Below the pieces are notes generated by a model. That model did no database searches and had not been told where the DNA came from. It saw only the letters and a list, made by a program, of their open reading frames with translations. A stretch of 64,000 nt of DNA, from positions 634,157 through 698,156 of the forward strand of contig NZ_JAAQPI010000002.1 of NCBI RefSeq assembly GCF_011683955.1. Direction: 5' to 3'. Within the stretch, counting starts at the first letter, position 1, and every line of letters begins with the position of its first letter. Positions 17,224-25,623 of this stretch are shown here, piece after piece. Both the position numbers and the translations under genes were made by a program. The stretch comes from Pseudomaricurvus alkylphenolicus (GTDB lineage: Bacteria; Pseudomonadota; Gammaproteobacteria; Pseudomonadales; Cellvibrionaceae).

Positions 17224-18534
17224 TTAGAGGTCACCGCCAAACAGGCTGGGGCTGATGGGCTTGGACTCGGCCGCAGGTTTCTCAACTGGCTTTTCTGCAG
17301 CTGCCGGGGCTGCTGGCTTGCTCTCAACGGCGGGCTTTTCGACAACGGGTGCCGCCGCTTTTTCTACTGGCTTCTCGCTGACCTTGGGAGCAGCAGGTGC
17401 TTCAACTTTGGGAGCAGGCGCAGCAGGTTTAACTTCTACAGGCTTTTGCGCCGCTGGAGGGGCAACTACCGGTGCCGGCTTGGTCTCAGGAGCTTTTGCA
17501 GGAGCCTTGGGAGCTTCGCTCTTCACTTCGGCTTTTTTGACAGCGGGTTTCGCAACCGCCGGCTTCTTGGCCGCTGCTTTCTTCACTGCCGGCTTGGCTT
17601 CGGCTTTAGGGGCAGCTGGAGCGGCAGCCTTCTTGGGAGCAGCTTTCTTAGGAGCAGCTTTCTTGGCTGTGGTTTTCTTGGGAGCTGCCTTCTTGGCAGG
17701 AGCCGCTTTGGCTGCCGCCTTCTTCACCGGGGCTTTTTTAGCTGTGGTTTTTTTGGCGGCGGGCTTGGCTGCAGTTTTCTTGACGGCTGCCTTCTTAGCG
17801 GGAGCTTTTGCGGCCGCTTTTTTAGCGGGTGCCTTGGTGGCTTTCTTTGCGGCGCTCTTCTTGGCCGCCGGCTTGGCGCTGGCCTTTTTGGCCGGTGCTT
17901 TCTTAGCCGCGCTTTTCTTCACGGTAGCTTTCTTGGCAGCAGTCTTTTTAGCAGCGGCTTTTTTGGCTGCGGCTTCCTTCTTCGCTGCAGCTTTGGCTGC
18001 GGCAGCGGCCTTTTTGGCAGCGGCGGCTTCTTTTTTAGCAGCGGCTTTCTTGGCGGCGGCCTCTTTCTTGGCGGCGGCTTTGGCGGCAGCGGCATCCTTC
18101 TTCGCCTGAGCTTTGGCAGCCTTGGCGGCAACTTTAGCTTGCTCCTTCTGCAGCTTGTTAACGACTTTGTCGATTGCGGCAGCGCCTTTATTCGCTTCGG
18201 TAATAGACTTCAAACTGTTTTTGGCATCAGCGACAGCTGCCTTGGCAGCGGCGGCCAGGTCTTTTTGAGTAGCCAGTGCGGACTTGGCTTTTTCCAGCTG
18301 CTTTTTTGCCGCAGCGGTTTTCTTGGATTTGGCAGTCGCCTGAGCAGCATTCTGTTTGGTACGAAGTGCTGCCAGTTTTTTCTGAGCGGCGGTACTGGCT
18401 TTAGTAGCCTTTGCTACCGCTTTGCTGGCATCGCTGGCTTTTTTGGCCCGTGCTTTATCCAGTTGAACTTTGAGCTTGGCGATTTGCGATTCCAGATCGA
18501 CAACGGGATCGAGTACTTTTTTGCGAGCTGCCAT
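17224..18534 (-). CDS. AlgP-like, histone H1-like Ala/Lys/Pro-rich DNA-binding protein
   Basis: A 436-residue protein of extreme composition. Residues 1-130 form a Lys/Ala/Gln helical, probably coiled-coil segment (ESQIAKLKVQLDKARAKK). About 130-300 is a repetitive run of KKAAAKK and PAKKA units like eukaryotic histone H1 tails. The last 130 residues are Pro/Ala/Glu-rich and end SPSLFGGDL. Such proteins bind DNA non-specifically; AlgP in Pseudomonas is the family example, in the same place between the ABC-F gene and rsd. GAGGAAA precedes the ATG. The repeats invite length variation and assembly error. Confidence 0.85.
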   Translation of the reverse strand: MAARKKVLDPVVDLESQIAKLKVQLDKARAKKASDASKAVAKATKASTAAQKKLAALRTKQNAAQATAKSKKTAAAKKQLEKAKSALATQKDLAAAAKAAVADAKNSLKSITEANKGAAAIDKVVNKLQKEQAKVAAKAAKAQAKKDAAAAKAAAKKEAAAKKAAAKKEAAAAKKAAAAAKAAAKKEAAAKKAAAKKTAAKKATVKKSAAKKAPAKKASAKPAAKKSAAKKATKAPAKKAAAKAPAKKAAVKKTAAKPAAKKTTAKKAPVKKAAAKAAPAKKAAPKKTTAKKAAPKKAAPKKAAAPAAPKAEAKPAVKKAAAKKPAVAKPAVKKAEVKSEAPKAPAKAPETKPAPVVAPPAAQKPVEVKPAAPAPKVEAPAAPKVSEKPVEKAAAPVVEKPAVESKPAAPAAAEKPVEKPAAESKPISPSLFGGDL

Positions 18535-18740
18535 GGAGCATTTCCTCTAGTTTTTTTCAGGTATCGGCTGGTAATAATTAGGTGGGCGAATAATACCCAT
18601 CTTTGATGAAGAATTGTATGTCTTGGTCAGAATAAAGCCAGCAAAATTGCAAAAAAAACTGGTTCTGTGACGGCTTCCGTTCGACAATGAATGGTTGAGT
18701 TTGATGCAGTTCATCTTGCAGAGATTTGGGAGACGTTGTG

Positions 18741-19226
18741 ATGAAGTGGATGATCAAATCCATGTTACTGATTCTGGTCGTGGGGTTGGTTGCTCCTTTT
18801 TTTCTCAAGCGTCCGGATGGTCAACCCTGGATGACAATCAATCCGGATTGGTATCCATCTGCGCTATGGCAGCGGTTAACCGGTGGGGTGAACCAGGCAT
18901 TGCCGGACTTCAGCGGCGACAGTTCGGCACCAACCCGAGTCTACAAATGGCGAGATAAAGACGGATCATGGCGCTACTCCGATACCCCCCCTGAAGGTAT
19001 TGATGCCCAATCTCTGGATATCAATCCCGATACCAATCTCATTCAGGGGTTACCTCAAAAACAGTCGGAACAACAAAAAAAGTCTCAGCCGGCTACTGAC
19101 AATGATCTGCCTGGGGTACCATTGCCTCTCACCGTCTCTCCAGACCAGGTGCAGAAGATGATGGACGATGCCCGCAACGTGCAACAGCTAATGGACCAGC
19201 GCTCGGAGATGTTGGAACAGCAATGA
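18741..19226 (+). CDS. DUF4124 domain protein, membrane anchored
   Basis: About 161 residues. An N-terminal hydrophobic segment (SMLLILVVGLVAPFFL) works as an anchor or uncleaved signal. The DUF4124 core follows at about 60-90 (RVYKWRDKDGSWRYSDTPPEG). The rest is a Gln/Asp-rich tail ending in a predicted helix. DUF4124 proteins are envelope-associated and of unknown function. A second DUF4124 protein lies at 50896-51363. GGGAGA lies about 8 bases before the ATG. The gene precedes an FKBP isomerase that is also exported. Confidence 0.82.
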   Translation: MKWMIKSMLLILVVGLVAPFFLKRPDGQPWMTINPDWYPSALWQRLTGGVNQALPDFSGDSSAPTRVYKWRDKDGSWRYSDTPPEGIDAQSLDINPDTNLIQGLPQKQSEQQKKSQPATDNDLPGVPLPLTVSPDQVQKMMDDARNVQQLMDQRSEMLEQQ

Positions 19227-19373
19227 TAACGGGCCCGGAGCAAATTTGAACAACACCGGAAAGTCGCGGTCCAAGCACCGCCTTTGCCGGTGATGGGTTT
19301 GTTGAGGTTCATTGCCGAGAATGACCTGAGTCGTCAGCGACGGTCACGAAATATCCCTAATTAGGAATACAGC

Positions 19374-20069
19374 ATGTTAAAACAACTGATTTTGAGCAGC
19401 ACTGCCGCAGTGTTGTTCGCCGCTACCCCAGTCGTGGGGGCAAATGAGCTGGAGACGGTCACTGACCGCGTCAGTTACATCTTCGGCTACAACATTGGTC
19501 AGAAGTTCAGGAGTGATCAGGTAGAAGTCAATGTTGAAGTCATGGCCAAAGCTCTCAGCGACGCATTGGAGGGACGGCAGCCGGCGCTGACTGAGGAGGA
19601 AATGCAAAGCGCTATGCGGGCGCTGCAGGACATGCAACGAGCCAAACATAACGAAGCGATGAAGGTTGTGGGTGATGCCAACCGTAAAGAAGGCGAGGCC
19701 TTTTTGGCCGCCAATGCCAAGAAGGATGGCGTAAAAATAACGCCCTCCGGTCTACAGTACAAAGTGCTGACACCTGGTAATGGCAACAAACCCAATAAGA
19801 GCAGTCAGGTTTCTGTGCATTACCGGGGCACCTTGCTGGATGGTACAGAATTTGACAGTTCATACCGCCGCGGTGAACCGGCGACGTTTGGTGTGACCCA
19901 GGTTATTCCCGGTTGGACCGAGGCCTTACTGCTGATGGCGGAGGGCTCCAAGTGGGAAGTCTATATTCCCTCTGATCTGGCATACGGCCCCGCCGGTGCA
20001 GGCGGAGACATAGGCCCTAATGCAACTCTGGTGTTTGAGATAGAGCTGCTTAAGGCTAACGCTCAGTAA
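19374..20069 (+). CDS. Periplasmic FKBP-type peptidyl-prolyl cis-trans isomerase (FkpA/Mip-like)
   Basis: Folding catalyst for proline peptide bonds, exported to the periplasm. A signal peptide ends near VVGA. The helical dimerisation domain (VSYIFGYNIGQKFR... to about 115) precedes the FKBP domain, which has VHYRGTLLDGTEFDSSYRRGEPATF, VIPGWTEALLLM and IPSDLAYGPAGAGGDIGPNATLVFEIELL. The 231 residues match the two-domain Mip/FkpA/FklB group. The Pseudomonas equivalent lies next to algP, as here. Confidence 0.95.
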   Translation: MLKQLILSSTAAVLFAATPVVGANELETVTDRVSYIFGYNIGQKFRSDQVEVNVEVMAKALSDALEGRQPALTEEEMQSAMRALQDMQRAKHNEAMKVVGDANRKEGEAFLAANAKKDGVKITPSGLQYKVLTPGNGNKPNKSSQVSVHYRGTLLDGTEFDSSYRRGEPATFGVTQVIPGWTEALLLMAEGSKWEVYIPSDLAYGPAGAGGDIGPNATLVFEIELLKANAQ

Positions 20070-20083
20070 TTTACGCCAAGGCC

Positions 20084-20152
20084 GGTGTCCTGTCTGGCTA
20101 ATTCGATGAAATAAATTGGGCCAATCTCCACGAATTAACCTGACAGGACACC
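20084..20152. repeat. Long imperfect inverted repeat (22-bp arms) between convergent genes
   Basis: The left arm is 20084-20105 and the right arm 20131-20152. They match at 20 of 22 positions when one is reversed and complemented. The 25-base centre holds a further small palindrome, ATTGGGCCAAT. It lies 15 bases past the FKBP stop and could terminate both converging genes. Its length and structure also fit a miniature transposable element or REP-like unit. No clear target-site duplication is visible. Confidence 0.7.
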
Positions 20153-20209
20153 AGCGCTTGAATCGATTTCACCGTTCAAGATCTGCCTCTCTAACCATTC
20201 AGGCGAGCA

Positions 20210-21013
20210 TCATCCCACTTCTATGGTGCCCTCCAAATAAAGCACGGCTTCTCCCCACATCATAACCCTGAACTGAGCCTCGGCGGGTGTCAGTCGACAG
20301 CGCAGCTCTCCCTGGCGAGCAGAAATCTGCCGGCCGAAGAGTTCGGACTTGTCCAATTGATCTGCCCAATAGGGGACCAACGTACAATGGGCTGATCCGG
20401 TGACAGGGTCTTCATTGATTCCCACACCCGGGGCGAAAAAGCGCGAGACAAAGTCACACTCTTCTCCCCTTGCTGTCACGATCACGGCTTGTGAGGTACA
20501 GGACAGCAAGGCGCCGAAGTCAGGTTGAAGGCGGGCTACTTCCTGTTCGGATTCCAAAACCACCAACCAGTCGCGAGCCTGACCAGTATAAACGGTCTGT
20601 TTCACTCCCAGAGCGTCCAACAAGCCTATTGGCAAGGCTGCATCCACTGGCGGTCGAGCGGGAAAGTCCAGTGCCAAACCCTGGCCCTCTCGGGTCACCA
20701 TCAGTTCTCCACTTCGGCTCTGGAAGCGAATGGCGGGGGCTTGCCACTGCATCTTCCGGTATAGCACCCAGGCACTGGCCAGAGTGGCATGACCGCATAA
20801 GTCTACTTCCTGGCTGGGGGTAAACCACCGAATACCAAAATCGCCGTCTGAGACATCCCCACAGATAAACGCGGTTTCGGCGAGGTTGTTTTCTGCCGCA
20901 ATCGCTTGCATCAGCTCCTGCTCGAGCCACCTGTCCAGGACAACCACTGCCGCTGGATTTCCTTGAAAGCGATGTGAGGTAAAGGCATCAATCTGATAAA
21001 TGGGCAATGGCAT
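20210..21013 (-). CDS. PhzF family isomerase/epimerase
   Basis: A 267-residue member of the PhzF / diaminopimelate-epimerase-fold family. It begins PIYQIDAFTSHRFQGNPAAVV and carries NNLAETAF with the catalytic Glu at about 46. It also has WFTPSQEVDLCGHATLASAWVL and the C-terminal INEDPVTGSAHCTLVPYW. Members catalyse isomerisations of small carboxylates; the substrate here is unknown. A MocR-type regulator starts 117 bases away on the other strand and is a likely controller. Confidence 0.9.
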   Translation of the reverse strand: MPLPIYQIDAFTSHRFQGNPAAVVVLDRWLEQELMQAIAAENNLAETAFICGDVSDGDFGIRWFTPSQEVDLCGHATLASAWVLYRKMQWQAPAIRFQSRSGELMVTREGQGLALDFPARPPVDAALPIGLLDALGVKQTVYTGQARDWLVVLESEQEVARLQPDFGALLSCTSQAVIVTARGEECDFVSRFFAPGVGINEDPVTGSAHCTLVPYWADQLDKSELFGRQISARQGELRCRLTPAEAQFRVMMWGEAVLYLEGTIEVG

Positions 21014-21080
21014 TGGCTGCTGCTCCTGTTTTCAATGGTGGGGAAACATGGATTGAAGTTTACAAATCCACAGTGATGCG

Positions 21081-21096
21081 ATACAGATACAGATAG
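21081..21096. promoter_or_regulatory. Candidate MocR operator (ATACAG direct repeats)
   Basis: ATACAGATACAGATAG lies in the divergent promoter region between the PhzF-like gene and the MocR-type regulator, with a related GTACAGAC at 21112. MocR/PdxR regulators commonly bind short direct repeats in such intergenic regions. Assignment is inference. Confidence 0.35.
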
Positions 21097-21130
21097 TTGA
21101 AAATCAATGCAGTACAGACGGGGACGACGG

Positions 21131-22552
21131 ATGACGCTTTACCGGAACATTGCTCTGGAATTACGTGCCCAGATTGAACAGGGGGTATACCGTTACGGTG
21201 AGCGGATGCCTTCTGTCAGACAGTTGTCGTCGCGTCTGGGCGTTAGCGTTTCTACTGCTGTCAGCGCCTATCAGTGTCTGGAGCGCGATGGTCTGGTCGA
21301 ATCGCGACACAAGTCCGGGTTTTATGTTTCTCCTCCGCTAACCCGCTCGCCATCAATCCCGGGGCCGGGTCAGAGCATCAAACCGACACGCCTGCATATG
21401 AGTGCTACGCTTGCCCGCATTTTTGCGCTTACCCGTTCCAGGGATTGCGTTCACCTGGATCTCGCGCTTCCCGATCCCAAATTGCAGCCTGCCAGCCAGC
21501 TCAAAGCTTCAGCCAACCGGATATTGCGCAATCAATTCGATGGCACACTCAAGCTCTGCAGTTCTCCGGGGGAACCGCAGCTACGCCGTCAAATCGCGTT
21601 GCATATGAGTCGGCTCGGTTGTCTGATCGAACCCGATGACGTGGTGATCACCAACGGCTGTCAGGAGGCGGTACTGATCACTCTGCAGTCGCTGACACAG
21701 CCGGGTGATGTGATCGCAGTGGAGTCACCCTGTTACTACGGCTTTCTGCAGGCTTCGGAGAGTCTGGGTTTGAAAGTGGTCAGAATTGAGAGTCATGTGG
21801 ACCGCGGGGCGGATGTCGGGGCATTGACCGCCGCCACGCAAAGGTGGCCAATCAAGGCCTTTCTCTGCGCGCCTTCGTTCAGTAATCCCAGCGGTAGCCT
21901 GATGCCAGTTGATGCCCGCCGACAGATGCTGGCTCTGGCCAGGCAAGCCGATTTTACTATTATTGAGGACGATATCTTCGGTGAGTTGTGGCACCGGGAA
22001 TGCGATCGACCTGTGCCTCTTAGGGCAGAGGATACGGACAACCGGGTGATCTATTGTTCATCGTTTTCGAAATCGCTGTCTCCCGGCTTGAGGCTGGGTT
22101 GGGTTGTTGCCGGTACTCAGCGTGAACGATTGATGGAGCGCCAGCGAGCCACGACTACCGGTACCGCTGCTTTGCCTCAACTACAGTTGACGGACTATCT
22201 GCAGAGCGGCCATTTTGACAAGCACCTGATTCGTGTTCGTCAAGAGTATGCGCAAAACCTGGAGCGTGCCCGGCATTTGATTGCCAGGGAGTTTCCGGAG
22301 GGGACTCAGGTCAGTCAACCCCTGGGAGGTTATCTACTGTGGCTGTCTCTACCTGAGAACTTGTCGGCGATGGAGTTGCTGGAGCGGGCTCTGGCGAAAG
22401 GTATCGCCTTTATGCCTGGGGCAGTTTTTGGCGGTGCCCAGTATGGTCACAACTTGCGCCTGAGCCTGGCGCGGCCCTGGTGCCTTGAATTAGAACGGGC
22501 ATTGATCTTACTGGGCAAGTTGGTCGATGAATTACTTGGACAATCTATTTGA
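21131..22552 (+). CDS. MocR/PdxR family transcriptional regulator (GntR HTH plus aminotransferase domain)
   Basis: Regulator with a GntR-type winged helix at the N-terminus (GERMPSVRQLSSRLGVSVSTAVSAYQCLERDGLVESRHKSGFYV). It is fused to a fold-type I aminotransferase domain. The likely PLP lysine is at about 314 (SSFSKSLSPGLRLGW), with FSNPSGSLMP and EDDIFGEL nearby. MocR proteins sense PLP or an amino compound. The ATG at 21131 gives the usual MTLYRNIALELRAQIEQGVY start; an upstream ATG at 21107 would add eight residues. It is divergent from the PhzF-like gene, its probable target. Confidence 0.92.
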   Translation: MTLYRNIALELRAQIEQGVYRYGERMPSVRQLSSRLGVSVSTAVSAYQCLERDGLVESRHKSGFYVSPPLTRSPSIPGPGQSIKPTRLHMSATLARIFALTRSRDCVHLDLALPDPKLQPASQLKASANRILRNQFDGTLKLCSSPGEPQLRRQIALHMSRLGCLIEPDDVVITNGCQEAVLITLQSLTQPGDVIAVESPCYYGFLQASESLGLKVVRIESHVDRGADVGALTAATQRWPIKAFLCAPSFSNPSGSLMPVDARRQMLALARQADFTIIEDDIFGELWHRECDRPVPLRAEDTDNRVIYCSSFSKSLSPGLRLGWVVAGTQRERLMERQRATTTGTAALPQLQLTDYLQSGHFDKHLIRVRQEYAQNLERARHLIAREFPEGTQVSQPLGGYLLWLSLPENLSAMELLERALAKGIAFMPGAVFGGAQYGHNLRLSLARPWCLELERALILLGKLVDELLGQSI

Positions 22553-22568
22553 TACCCTACGCTGGCGT

Positions 22569-23582
22569 TCAGCGCTTGAGGCGGTGGACAAAACCGTTGG
22601 AGGCGACGGCCACATAACCGCCCTTAGTATCGAAGCCCACGGCGACGATGGCGGCACTGGTCGGCTTCCACGCATCTCTCTTGGGCACCTTCCACTTGGC
22701 CAGTGGAGTGAGGCTGGTTGTATCCCACAGCTGCACTATCTGATCCGGGCGACCAGTAAGTAATTGTTTACCATCGTCGCTGAAGCGGGCCGCCGTAAAA
22801 CGCACACCACGCCGGAGCTTCTCTGCGGCCAGGGGAACCTCACCCAGAACTTTGCCAGTGGCGGTTTCCCACACCAGTGCCCGATCATATTTGGCGGCTG
22901 AGAGAGCGAGCCTGCCATCCGGACTGAGTGCCACCATTTGCACATCGTCCTCATGCTCAACCTCATGCAGTTTGCGGCCGCTGCTCACGTCCCAGACGGC
23001 GGCGGTATAGTCCTCTGATCCGGTGATCGCCAGGCTTCCGTCGCGGCTGAAGTCCACGCTCCTGACCCGATTGTCGTGAGGAAAGGAATGGCCCATGCGA
23101 CCCTGGTGCAGTTTGAATAGTACGGCCCCGTGACTCTCCAGTCCCAGCAGCGCTTGTTGGCCGTCAGCACTCAGCGCGATGGAAAGTATTTCGTCCGGGG
23201 CCGTCCAATAGCGCAGGGATTGACCGCTTTTGGTGTCCCAGAGCACGATTGCTTCGGGGCCTGCAGTAATGCCCCAGCGTCCGTCAGCAGAGATGTCACT
23301 GGCCAGGAGTGTAGTGTATTCGCCCTGCTTGTGATTCCAATTATACAGGCGTTCTCCATCGGCATTGCGCCATAGGCTGCCACCGTGGTGAATAGAGCCC
23401 ACAATGGTATGTTTGCCATCATCCGATATTGATGCGGACTGGGCTCCCTTGACGGCGACCTCGAAGCTCGAGTTGGGAGCGATTCCGTCACTGCAACCGA
23501 CGATCAGCACCACCAGCGTGAGGCCATAGCAGAGTTGTCGGCAACACTGCAGAACCCCGGAGGTTTGGACTGAACTCATCAT
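22569..23582 (-). CDS. WD40-repeat lipoprotein
   Basis: About 337 residues. The signal segment ends in a lipobox-like LIVGC (Cys near 30), so the protein is probably a membrane-attached lipoprotein. The rest is a beta-propeller of WD40-type repeats (VRSVDFSRDGSLAITGSEDYTAAVWDVSSGRKL; VQMVALSPDGRLALSAAKYDRALVWETATGKVL; ARFSDDGKQLLTGRPDQIVQLWD). Around seven blades can be counted. WD40 propellers bind partner proteins; the partner is unknown. It shares a strand with rsd, about 107 bases downstream of it. Confidence 0.85.
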   Translation of the reverse strand: MMSSVQTSGVLQCCRQLCYGLTLVVLIVGCSDGIAPNSSFEVAVKGAQSASISDDGKHTIVGSIHHGGSLWRNADGERLYNWNHKQGEYTTLLASDISADGRWGITAGPEAIVLWDTKSGQSLRYWTAPDEILSIALSADGQQALLGLESHGAVLFKLHQGRMGHSFPHDNRVRSVDFSRDGSLAITGSEDYTAAVWDVSSGRKLHEVEHEDDVQMVALSPDGRLALSAAKYDRALVWETATGKVLGEVPLAAEKLRRGVRFTAARFSDDGKQLLTGRPDQIVQLWDTTSLTPLAKWKVPKRDAWKPTSAAIVAVGFDTKGGYVAVASNGFVHRLKR

Positions 23583-23689
23583 AGGGAATCCCCGATACTG
23601 TACGAGAGCGGCGCCGACCCCAAGTGAGTTGGCGCCTGCAGATTGTATCGGCAGGGAATCAAAAAAGAAAAGGCGTTATTGGATTGGGA

Positions 23690-24145
23690 TCAGGCAACCA
23701 GATCCTTGTGTGCGATATGAAGGACCTCAATCATGCGGTCTTCGGCTTCAAAGCGGACCGCCAGCACTTCGCCCAGTTTGGAGAGGTCCGGCGCCAGGGC
23801 TTCCAGATCGTCGGTTTCGAGGTATTTGTCATTAAAGTCCAGAGCAAATTCGGTTGTCTGGTCAATGGCAGTGAATAGCTTGCTGGCTTCTTCCAGCGCA
23901 GTCTCATCTTCGAATTCGCGGCCTTCCTTGATCAATTTGTCATAGACTTCAAAGTGACCGGCGGAGACATAGTCCACCAGTATCTGGCAGACAGATTGCA
24001 GCTGCTGCGCGGCATCGCTGCTATCCGGGGCGTCAGAAAGGCCACAGTACCGAACCAGCAACTCCTGTCGTTCCTGTAACCAGCGATCAATAATCTCGCT
24101 GACTCCGCCCCAACGTTCTTTGGCTGATTGACAGTTTTCAAGCAT
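23690..24145 (-). CDS. rsd: Anti-sigma-70 factor Rsd/AlgQ
   Basis: Rsd family protein that binds sigma-70 and shifts RNA polymerase toward other sigma factors. The 151-residue helical product begins MLENCQSAKERWGGVSEIIDRWLQERQELLV, the conserved family start, and continues with QLQSVCQILVDYVSAGHFEVYDKL. AAGGAAG precedes the ATG. In Pseudomonas algQ lies close to algP, the FKBP gene and the ABC-F gene; here the same set is spread over 10 kb with the PhzF/MocR/WD40 genes inserted. Confidence 0.92.
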   Translation of the reverse strand: MLENCQSAKERWGGVSEIIDRWLQERQELLVRYCGLSDAPDSSDAAQQLQSVCQILVDYVSAGHFEVYDKLIKEGREFEDETALEEASKLFTAIDQTTEFALDFNDKYLETDDLEALAPDLSKLGEVLAVRFEAEDRMIEVLHIAHKDLVA

Positions 24146-24377
24146 GGCACTACTTCCTTAACGCTTTTGGTAATTCTTGTTGTCTAGCTCATGGCTATGG
24201 TTGTTGACTATAAATGATCGGCGGACAAATTTAGTCCGTCCCAGCAAGATAGAAAATCCAGCTTCTCTCTGCAAGTGAAACTTGTGTCAATCGTCAGAAT
24301 TTACATCTGGGGATTACTTTAGTCTCTATCGAGAGGTGTGCCTTGACGAATATCAACGCAATCCACTAAATGCTGAC

Positions 24378-25100
24378 TTAATGGATAACCAGGGGGATCA
24401 AATAAGGCAGTGTCAATGACAGAAAGCTACCGCATAAACACATGGTGAGTGTGGCAAAGGCTCCGGCAGAAGCACCCATCTCAAAGCTGCGGGCGGTACC
24501 GACTCCGTGTGCGTTGAGCCCCAGCACAACACCTTGCAGTCTGGGATCTTTGAGTTGCAACACGTAAAAAACCACTGGGCTGAGCAATACACCAATGACG
24601 CCGGTGAACACTACTGCGCCCGTTGTCAGTGTCGTCAGAGCGCCCAGACTTTCCGCAACGCCCATCGCCATAGGCGTGGTGATGGTCTTTGGAGCCAGGG
24701 CAAGTAATGCCTGATCGGACGCGCCCACCCACCAGGCAATAGCCAGGGCACTGGCGGTGGCAAAGAGCCCGCCTATGATGACGGTGAGTGTGACCGGCAG
24801 AGCCAATTGGCGCAGATGTTGAAATTCCTTATAGAGGGGAATGGCCAGGGCAACCGTGGTGGGACCAAGCAACAGCTCCAGTAATTTGTTTCCCTGCAGG
24901 TAGTGGGCGTAAGGTACCCCCCAGTACTTCAGCAACAGAGCAATCACCAGGGCGCTGGTCGCCACCGGGTGCAGAAACGCGCGCTTGCCACAACGCTCAT
25001 AAAGCAGTAGCGCCAGTTGATAAACTGCCAGTGTTAATAGCAGTCCAAACAGAGGCTTATGAAGCAAACTTCTCCCCAGTTCGAGCATTTGATTGAGCAA
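24378..25100 (-). CDS. lrgB: LrgB family membrane protein
   Basis: A 240-residue integral membrane protein of the LrgB/CidB/YohK family. It carries LLGPTTVALAIPLYKEF, APKTITTPMAMGVAESLGA, and GLNAHGVGTARSFEMG. The family is linked to holin-like control of murein hydrolases, and in some organisms to export of small metabolites. It follows the LrgA gene after 13 bases. No LysR-type regulator is adjacent. Confidence 0.93.
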   Translation of the reverse strand: MLNQMLELGRSLLHKPLFGLLLTLAVYQLALLLYERCGKRAFLHPVATSALVIALLLKYWGVPYAHYLQGNKLLELLLGPTTVALAIPLYKEFQHLRQLALPVTLTVIIGGLFATASALAIAWWVGASDQALLALAPKTITTPMAMGVAESLGALTTLTTGAVVFTGVIGVLLSPVVFYVLQLKDPRLQGVVLGLNAHGVGTARSFEMGASAGAFATLTMCLCGSFLSLTLPYLIPLVIH

Positions 25101-25113
25101 ACTGTCCAGAACT

Positions 25114-25470
25114 TCAACCCTCTCCCGAAGCCGCGCGTTTTCCGCTCAGGCGTTTCACTAACCAGCCGGTGAACAGCATAGACAGCAGGGTACCCGCAAC
25201 CATAGCGGCGCCTATGGCGGGCCATTGAGCGCTAATATGCTCTGGAAGAAAGAACAAACCCACGCCGGCGGGCAAAAAGAACAAGCTGAGGTACTGCACC
25301 AGCGAGTGGCTGGTGTTGCTCAAATCATCGCTGGGGCCACCGCTGATCAGCAGCCACACCAAGAGCAGAAGCATACCGGCTACCGGACCGGGTACCGGGC
25401 TGCGAGTCAATTCGACCGCTGCTTCGCCCAGTAGCTGAAATAGCAGCAGGCAGATAAAGCCTTTCAACAT
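25114..25470 (-). CDS. lrgA: LrgA/CidA family holin-like protein
   Basis: A 118-residue protein with four membrane helices and the family pattern PVPGPVAGMLLLLVWLL, LFFLPAGVGLF and a basic C-terminus (KRLSGKRA). CidA/LrgA proteins form holin-like oligomers that work with the LrgB partner encoded directly after it. It diverges from the FliL-like gene. Confidence 0.92.
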   Translation of the reverse strand: MLKGFICLLLFQLLGEAAVELTRSPVPGPVAGMLLLLVWLLISGGPSDDLSNTSHSLVQYLSLFFLPAGVGLFFLPEHISAQWPAIGAAMVAGTLLSMLFTGWLVKRLSGKRAASGEG

Positions 25471-25623
25471 AGATCGAGGTTTAATTTTGGGGTCTGAAAA
25501 ACTGGCGCTACACTAGGGGAAATAACGACACAACACAAGTGAACCGGGTATCATAGAGGACAGAACAGGGGCAGGTTCATCAGACCGCCTTAAAATGGAT
25601 AGACAAAAAGGAGCATTGGTAAG

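Noticed and set aside
17255..18606. Two long plus-strand frames (284 and 386 codons) rich in Ala/Gly/Phe/Leu opposite the histone-like gene
   Set aside because: Their composition is the direct antisense image of the Lys/Ala repeats; they have no ribosome site and no family match.
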